Of a stretch of DNA of 64,000 nt, positions 57,560 to 64,000 are shown piece by piece (the stretch's first letter is position 1; each line of letters begins with the position of its first letter). Position numbers and translations under genes: made by a program. The stretch spans positions 5,227,847-5,291,846 of the forward strand of contig ML682008.1 in the NCBI GenBank assembly GCA_007922195.1, given 5' to 3'. The DNA comes from Podocnemis expansa (Eukaryota; Chordata; Testudines; Podocnemididae). The notes beneath the pieces were generated by a model. That model searched no databases. It had not been told where the DNA came from and saw nothing but the letters and a program-made list of their open reading frames with translations.

Positions 57560-57755
57560 CCTGATCCCATGACTTGCACTCCCCTGCATTTATTTTCCTC
57601 CCATTCTCTAAGTTCTCCATCTTCAAAGCATCTGACAAAGTGGGATTTTCTCCCATGAAAGCTCATGAGAAAAATTAATTGATTAGTCTTTAAAAGTGCC
57701 ACAGGACTCCTTGTTTGTTTTGCTGAACTGGACTAACACAGGTGCCCCTTTGGAA
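57560..57755 (+). mobile_element. PLE 3' terminal unit, near complete
   Basis: Contains 'atttattttcctcccattctctaagttctccatcttcaaagcatctgacaaagtggg', 'ctcccatgaaagctcatgag', 'gattagtctttaaaagtgccacaggactccttgtttgttttgctgaactggactaacacaggtgcccctttgga'. The core reads CTGACAA then GAAA. It is the longest single-orientation copy and shows the whole 3' end. 5' boundary uncertain. Confidence 0.75.
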
Positions 57756-57784
57756 CATGTTACTGTATGTAGCTTGTGTATCTC

Positions 57785-57940
57785 CAGGGCTGGTGCAATG
57801 CAGTAAACCCAATAAGCATTGCAGGGGGGCGCTGATGTTTGAGGGGTGCCAAAATGGGGACCACGCCATTGCGCTGTGCTATGACATCACTCATCTGTGC
57901 TGGTGTCTGCTGAACTGCGGGAGGCCGCCAGAAGTGCTGG
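57785..57940. mobile_element. hAT-like MITE fragment
   Basis: Begins cagggctggtgcaatgcag, close to the terminus of 58794-59125, and reads 'cattgcaggggggcgctgatgtttgaggggtgcc'. No matching right end; probably interrupted by the 57.94-kb element. Confidence 0.4.
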
Positions 57941-58703
57941 TGTAACCTGCTAGGGTGGGCTCAAATGCATTCACTTGCCCCTCTCGAGTGCCTAACAGAG
58001 AAACCTCTGCAGAAAGCAGCTGGAGAGCCAGGATCCAGTCTGTTCAGGACTCACAGCGAGGACTGCTCAGAGTTCCCATCCCACATTAAACTACTACTCA
58101 GCATAAACATAACAATGAACTTTATTAACTAACTAAACAAACCTTATTCTAAGAAAACATGATAAATTTAAACAAAACAGTAAGAAACCCAAGAGTCCCA
58201 AAGTTCAGGTGGAGCCACCCTTATCTCAATTGTAGTCTCTTAAGTTCTTGAGGCTTAAATGCAAAACAGAAGCCATCCTTATCATCTCTAGCTGCAGGAA
58301 TCTTCAGGCGAATGCCATGCAGTCCTTTCTTCCTCCTGTGTAGCCAGCACCACACAATCAGGTCCCTGGCCATCCAGCTCTCAGTTCTATTGCAGACAAT
58401 TCCCCTGCAAAACTGTCGAAAACACGGACAAAACATCCTGCAGTCCACTGTCACTCAGCTCCTTTCACTCAGTCCCTGAGCACATGGACTCTGCAGCTCT
58501 CTCTGTTTGCTCCTCTCCAGGCTGCTGCTCCCTGGGCATGTAACTTTAGCATAACAATAAAACTTGTGGAGCATGCTCAATGTGCTCCCACACCCTCCTA
58601 CCAGAAGGTTCTGGTTTCCGGGCTGCAAAATCTGCCCAGCAGCGTAACCCAGCCATAAGCGATCGCTGAAGGAGGTGACTTCTTTTTAGGCACATGGGTT
58701 ACA
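57941..58703 (-). mobile_element. possible solo LTR (or TIR element)
   Basis: 763 bp bounded by TGTAACC and GGTTACA, the TG…CA form of an LTR. On the minus strand it has ttaataaagttc (poly(A)-signal-like) at about 58108-58118 and no coding capacity, as expected for a solo LTR of an endogenous retrovirus or other LTR element. The inverted match extends outward (gtgctggtgtaacc / gggttacactagcac, 13 of 14), which an LTR would not require and which could instead mean terminal inverted repeats of a DNA element. No target duplication seen. Confidence 0.45.
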
Positions 58704-58793
58704 CTAGCACCGTTCCTGTTGACTGACTGACTGAAATCCACAGCCAGTGTAGATCGGGTCTTAATCATCCACAGACTTACTGTACCCAGCAGC

Positions 58794-59125
58794 CAGGGCT
58801 GGCTCTAGTCATTAGCCACTGGGGCACCGGTTTGGGGTGCTGCAGCTTAGGGACGGCAGGTGGACCTGGAAGCTGGACCCTGAACTCCTGCCCCTCACCT
58901 GAGCTAGTCACTCCACCCCTGAGGGTGGGGCAGCTGGCCCAAGCGAGGGGTGGGAAAGTGGAGCCTGGCCTCTGAGCTGGCCTGCTCTGCCCCTGGACCT
59001 GCTGTTCCCTGCCCTGGGGGCGAGGCGAGACAGCCCAGAGCAGAAGCTGGGTCATGTCCCCCTCCCTCCCTGGGGGTGCAAAAGAAAAGCCAGCTCAGGC
59101 ATCACAACCCCTTGAGCCGGCCCTG
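58794..59125. mobile_element. hAT MITE with 8-bp TSD
   Basis: Termini cagggctggctctag and ttgagccggccctg are inverted repeats. The 8-bp flanks ccagcagc (58786-58793) and ccagcaac (59126-59133) match at 7 of 8. The body is GC-rich with 'ggggcaccggtttggggtgctgcagc'. The open frames in it (both strands) reflect composition. Confidence 0.75.
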
Positions 59126-59659
59126 CCAGCAACACTATGGAAGGTCAGTTTTTGGATGTTTCTGTCACCAAAGAGGTCAAGAGTAAAGCGTGCTCTAATA
59201 GTCAGAAGTGGGTGGGAATCCAAAATGGAAATATCATACACATTTCTGGGCTTAGCACTAAACCTTTTCTGAACAGAGAACTTATCTCTGAGGTAAAACA
59301 TGTTCCTTGAATGGAAGTTAAGTGGACAAGCTATTACCCTTCATTAGTGAATGCCTCATAAAGGAGTGGACCTGCTGGTACAATATCATCCCTTCAATGG
59401 AAAAGACAACACAGCTGTGCCAAGGTGTTTCACAGTCAGACTTCCCTTCTATGGGGGGAGTGTTAGATGTTCAGAGATGTTGAGGTGATTAACACAGACT
59501 CCGAACGCTGTGTGCTGTCCAGGCAACGTTCCCAGCTGTTTCATTATGGATTTGACAGTGAAGTGAAATTTAGTCTATGAAACCTCTGTTCTCTAGCGAG
59601 AATGGCAGCCATTTTACTGAGCTGCTTAAGGGCTGCCTGAGACTGCAGGCTAAAAACAC
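59126..59659. other. intron, no recognised feature
   Basis: Unique sequence. Confidence 0.3.
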
Positions 59660-59667
59660 GTTTTTAT

Positions 59668-59735
59668 TAAAAAAAAACAAAAACAAAAAACAAAAACAAA
59701 AAAAAAAAAAAAAAAAAAACCCCCCCCCCCCCCCC
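59668..59735. repeat. A-rich (AAAAAC)n then poly-C low complexity
   Basis: A run of A with regular C interruptions changes abruptly into about 17 C, an imperfect low-complexity tract and likely sequencing trouble spot. Confidence 0.85.
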
Positions 59736-60859
59736 ACACGAAACAGCCAGCAGCTATTGGCTCTTGTACAAAACAGAAAACTTCATTCATTATTTACTGT
59801 TTGTCTCTTTCTCTGTTGCAGTGTAGGTGCCTCCCCCACTTGCACACACTTTCAGCCATCTGTAGCCCTATGCTATTTTTTACTTACTGCCATTCACTCA
59901 GTGGTGGATCAATACTAAATAAGGCCGCCTGACTTTCTCACACCAGAAAAATATTTCTTCCTTCTTCAAATTTGCCAATGAGCTTTCTCTCAGTCCCCTC
60001 TCCCTGGATAGCCAGACACTTCACATCTGTTGCCTGTTAGAGCTCTACTGTATCTTCTTTTAGCTTTTTGTTAGTCTCCGCCAGGATTGATGCTACCATT
60101 GGCAGACACCCAGGCTCAGAATCAAAGTTGCTACCTCTAATTGCAGCACCTTCCCTTTGAAGGGTGAGACCAGCTTCCTATGTGACTGGTAATATCTGTG
60201 CTCAGATTCAGGATACCATTGTGATTTCGTACAGGGGAATCAATCCTTTAGTGGAACAACATGAGGGAGTGCAAAGCTGTGTCTGGTTTTCAGACTCTAG
60301 CTACTCTTTCTGTAGCACAATCTGTATAAAGTGGCCACCTTCATGGGGCTGACTTAATATAATTGCTGATGCAATACTTTGGTTACTCAAACTCCCATAC
60401 AGAAATTGCTTTGTATGGAGGAAATGGAAATAGAGGGATGGTGCCTAGAAGGGAAAAGGGATGTTTTATCAGGTTACTGTTGGGATTTATCTGTTTTGCA
60501 TAACACAGAGAAAAGAATTGTTTTAACAATTGGCTTCTCCCCCCTCCCACTCACTCTAATGACTGCTAGAGAAACTGATTTAATCAACAAACCAAGCAAG
60601 TGCAGTGATTGTGAATCAGATCCTTGTGAAGCAAACAAATGTTTCACAGTAAATTGCTAAGGGAGACCAGCTACTCTGTGGGTTTTTTTTTTTTTTTAAC
60701 TCAAATAGATTGTCTGTCTTTTAAGCAGCTGCCTCGTGAAAGCCTGTGGTATGTATGGACCTTTAATCAATGTGTCATGAATGCCTGCATTCTGGTATGC
60801 TTCATTTGAAACCCATCCAGGGCTCTTATTTATTAAATTGTCCAGTTCCGATTCTAGCC
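59736..60859. other. intron, no recognised gene
   Basis: Unique sequence with several short frames (60164-60352, 60379-60660) lacking splice signals or domains. Confidence 0.35.
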
Positions 60860-60879
60860 ACTATTAACCCTGGTAAGCA

Positions 60880-61115
60880 AAGATGGATGAGTGAGTGACA
60901 AAAAGCTTGTGTCAGAGCTGAGATCAGTTATGCTTGTGTGATGTCTTGATCTGTTTGTACGTCCCTCTTGGGGACCATCGGGCAATTAAGTTCACCCATT
61001 ACAAACAGAGCCTTCTCTGTACACTCTGATTTGATAGGAGAATGGTTAATTCCTGTTAATGACTACTACATCTGTTCAATTACACTGCTTTGTATTGACG
61101 CTTAATTAGGGAATG
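60880..61115. promoter_or_regulatory. candidate conserved non-coding element
   Basis: No repeat signature, balanced composition and a cluster of homeodomain-type ATTA/TAAT cores (gcaattaag, ggttaattcc, gttaatgac, ttcaattac, gcttaattagg). This is typical of vertebrate developmental enhancers in long introns. The call rests on motif density and lack of decay by eye only. Confidence 0.3.
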
Positions 61116-62053
61116 TGTGTAGATGGGGTGGGGGAGGGATGGCACTCTTGGATACTCTTCCTAAATATTGTTTTTTTTAACATTCACTGACAGACATCAT
61201 GGCCTTCTGATTTATAGGGTATATATCCTAGAAAGGAGAGCAAAACCTCTTTCAGAAGTTGTTTGTTCTAAAGCTGAAATACACTCACTGTCATCCGTAT
61301 CCAGCTTTTCTGTGAAGTGACCCTTGCTAACATTTGGCCCCATCTACATGTTCTGAAATATTTTCTGAGCTTTGCTTTAACCCTAGTTTCTGATCACATG
61401 CTTTATTGCCAACTTCAGGCATTCAAAAACCAAAGCTCACAAAATCATGAGATTTTAGTTTTAATAGCATGAGATTTTTAAGGGGTTTTTATTTGCCTGC
61501 TACCTTTTGAGCCTTAGTTGTCATGTTTTCATGCTGTTTTCTTCTCCCCTACAACTGTAAGCTCTGCAAATGTATCTTTCTTTTTAATAAACAAGAGTCT
61601 TGTATAATAACATGACTCCAGTAGCCAAGGCTTTAAGGAAAACTGAGAAATGTCAGTATTGAGAAACTTGCAATAAAATCATGGGGGCTGGCAATATGGC
61701 ATGTGACTAAGTTGGCCTGTGGGGCCTGGAGATAACTGTGTTAAAAGATAGTTTTATAAAACACTAGAGGTTAGTCACCTATGGGTTTAACACAGATGTA
61801 GCTTGTCCATACTAGCTGGCACAAGTATGAGCCTGATTCTACAACCATTATACAAACAAATAATGGCCACTCATTTGAATTTTCCTATTATAGTGGAGAG
61901 TCTACTCAAATGAGTTAGGGTTTCCCAATCTGGGTTTGATCTCTTGAATCAGCAGTGTTCTATCCTTCATTTAAGACTGTTTAGCAACACAATAAACTGT
62001 ACTGTGTATGGACTAAATCATCACTTTACTCTAGGAGTATGGAATATCGGTTA
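61116..62053. other. intron, no recognised feature
   Basis: Unique AT-rich sequence. Confidence 0.35.
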
Positions 62054-62120
62054 AAGCTCATAAGATAGATAAATGTTAGTCTTTAAAAGTGCCACAAGAC
62101 TTTGTTTGTTTGTTTTCCCT
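62054..62120 (+). mobile_element. PLE terminal fragment
   Basis: 'aaagctcataagatagataaatgttagtctttaaaagtgccacaagactttgtttgtttg' is part of the PLE 3' terminal unit, starting just after the GAAA of the hammerhead-like core. Confidence 0.6.
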
Positions 62121-63061
62121 TGTGGAAGTTTCTCTAACAAGGATCATGGTAGCCGTTAATATGCATCTGCAGTCCACTGGCTCACTTTTGGAGCACATTT
62201 CAATTTAATTGGAATTGACCTTATAAGACATGATGAATTTGAAGACCCCAGGATTTTATACTTTCTATTGCCACTGCTGTGGTGTGCAATAATCTGTTCA
62301 ATACCCTTCTAATTTGACAAATGTTTTTATTCCTATTTCCTTTCTTTTGGCCTTTTTTTTTTTTTTTAAAAGAATGCCAGCTCTGTATGAAGATAAATCC
62401 TACCTTTTTGATTTAGAAGAAGAAATCTACTAACATCTCTGCAGTGCTACATTTTTCTGTGCTGTGACAGCTGTGGTGTACTACAGAGGTGACAGCTTTT
62501 ACACATTGAAGTTAGCCTTTGAAGGCTAGAAGATATTTGCAAATGAAATAGATGATTAATCTGGAGGCACAGCAACACTTTTGTCTACAACAAAGAGATC
62601 TTATTGTACAGAACACTTCAGCAAACATTTTTTTGTAGATGAGAATAGCAGTAACAGTAGGATGATGAGGTAAGGTGAACTAGAGTCAAAGATTTTTGTT
62701 TCTTTGACTATGTGGTGTTACATAGCAGTATGTTACCTTCTGACGACAGATGTTTTATTTGTGAAACCTCGTGACGATTAACCAAGAGGACTTAACTGTA
62801 GCGAGCACTGTTTTTCCAAAAAGGCTGTAAGCATCATGGGTTGGTGGTGAACTGTTCTCGATTTCCTAGTAGCTACCAAATATACTTACCGGTATTTGCT
62901 GCTTTAGCAGCATCCTGTTGTGGAAAGTTCTTTGTGTTACCTACACTATAGAAAACATGGTCTAAAAAGTCCATTTTCATTGTATTTAGTACTTTTCATG
63001 TAGGGATTAAACATTAATTGGTGCAAGGACTGGAACCCAGGTATCCCCCCTCCTAGAATGG
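62121..63061. other. intron, no recognised feature
   Basis: Unique sequence with a T/A run at 62348-62370. Confidence 0.35.
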
Positions 63062-63352
63062 TGCCCCGAATCCTAGAAGGTTAGTTGGAAGGGAGCTCAG
63101 GAAGTCATCTAGTCCAACCCCTACTTTAAGGAGGACCAACCACAATCAAATCGTCCCAGCCAGAGCTTTGTTAAAAGCCTTTAAGGTTGGAGATTCCACA
63201 ACTTCCCTAGGTACCCCTTTCCAGTGTTTGTCACCCTCCTAGCGAAAAAGTTTTTAGTAATATCCCCCCTAGACTTCCCCAACTGCAACCTGAGACTCTC
63301 GCTCCTGGTTCTATCATCTACCACCACTGAGAACAGCCTAGCTGTAGGCCTC
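63062..63352 (-). mobile_element. CR1 LINE 3' end
   Basis: On the minus strand this is the ORF2 C-terminus (V-V-D-D-R-T-R-S-E-S-L-R-L-Q-L-G in the 63181-63393 frame) followed by the 3' UTR text 'ggttggactagatgacttcctgagctccc'. 5'-truncated at about 63352, diverged. Confidence 0.85.
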
Positions 63353-64000
63353 ATTAGGCCCCAAAATAAAATATAGAGCTTGGATCTGGGCAACTGTGTA
63401 TTCCCTTCTTAACCCTGGAAGAAACATTCCATTAACAATGACTATGTTAACTAAAAAGAGATCCTGTGACCCTAAGCAATGTCACACACTAAAGCACCAA
63501 GCAGGCACCAATGTGCACAAACAGATAATGCTTCAGCTTAATGATGAGAAACAAAGAAAGAAACTAAATGAGAACAATAAGACACTGAAACAAAGATGCA
63601 GGCTCCAAGAACTGTAACAAGATGTTTTATTATGATTATATAACACTCCTGTAGAAGTTTTTCTTTTTAAGCAAAGTAGCAATAGATTGATACTCTTAAA
63701 CTTTAAGAAGGGGTGAGTGAAAAGAGTGATTGAAGTAGTATGTATGGATGATTCATAGAGGTGAGAAGTACAGGACCTATAACAAGATGGATCCAGATGG
63801 CTGAAGAATGTTAGCACCTATCAAGGACATTAAAACATCAACATGATAAAGGTTGCAACAAGAGCCAGCCGACAGATGTGATGTTCATTATTTTGCCAAC
63901 AATGGGAATGACATGACACAATAACTATACAGTTTTGGCCCTATAAAAAAGGGTGAAGAAAATCTGGTTCTTTGGGTTTGTTCTGCAAACTCCAGGGAGC
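63353..64000. other. intron, no recognised gene
   Basis: Unique sequence to the window end. Two overlapping opposite frames around 63396-63817 are Lys/Asn- or Ser/Leu-rich and look like chance. Confidence 0.35.

Noticed and set aside
59668..59735. A poly-A stretch as the tail of a processed pseudogene
   Set aside because: No upstream coding or target-site duplication was visible and the tract has a regular C pattern followed by poly-C, typical of a simple repeat.
1..64000. CRISPR arrays, bacterial operons, phage or plasmid modules
   Set aside because: No regularly spaced direct repeats, no ribosome-binding-site-led gene clusters and a clear vertebrate repeat landscape.

Overview
The window looks like vertebrate intronic DNA from a non-avian sauropsid, most likely a turtle, with a crocodilian second. 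It is AT-rich and poor in CpG. It is dominated by CR1 LINEs, a Penelope-like element family (PLE, with a GIY-YIG-type remnant), hAT and PIF/Harbinger DNA transposons, MIR-like SINE tails and tRNA-like repeats. I saw no Alu and no L1. There are no operons and no long cellular reading frame; every ORF over about 80 codons that I could interpret belongs to a transposable element or is a chance frame.

Gene context: bases 1-23 look like the 3' end of an exon inside the tail of a CpG island, followed at 24 by a strong splice donor (CAC|GTAAGT). Most of the window is then best read as a long 5' intron of an unidentified plus-strand gene. Two internal stretches (35185-35258 and 44767-44913) have good acceptor and donor signals and frames compatible with each other and with the first exon, so they are proposed as candidate exons. 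I could not identify the protein.

Layout: 1-2.0 kb CpG island edge and unique intron; 2.0 kb fold-back PLE insert; 2.2-8.6 kb mostly unique; 8.7-13.36 kb one old plus-strand CR1 broken by at least four later insertions; 13.9-18.6 kb hAT MITE and MIR-type remnants; 19.3-20.44 kb a 5'-truncated CR1 with RT motifs; 20.49-20.74 kb a fold-back PLE; 22-24 kb paired hAT-like MITEs; 28-32 kb two same-family hAT MITEs in opposite orientation; 33.6-34.6 kb a PLE with coding remnant on the minus strand; 36.5-39.3 kb three CR1 fragments and a MIR tail; about 39.9-41.9 kb a PIF/Harbinger element with a decayed transposase; 41.9-43.8 kb two hAT MITEs and a CR1; 45.3-45.7 kb a multimeric tRNA-like repeat; 50.9-53.3 kb a PLE cluster; 56.0-59.1 kb a dense transposon cluster including the only assembly gap (400 N), which sits inside a fold-back PLE; 59.1-64 kb mostly unique, with a homeodomain-site-rich stretch near 61 kb and a CR1 tail at 63.1 kb.

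The most interesting signal is a recurring architecture: PLE terminal sequences inserted as fold-backs in which one arm keeps the outer end of about 30 nt and the other arm stops at the same internal boundary. Three of these carry perfect 10-11 bp target duplications. The same terminal unit contains a hammerhead-ribozyme-like core (CTGANGA, a short stem, GAAA).
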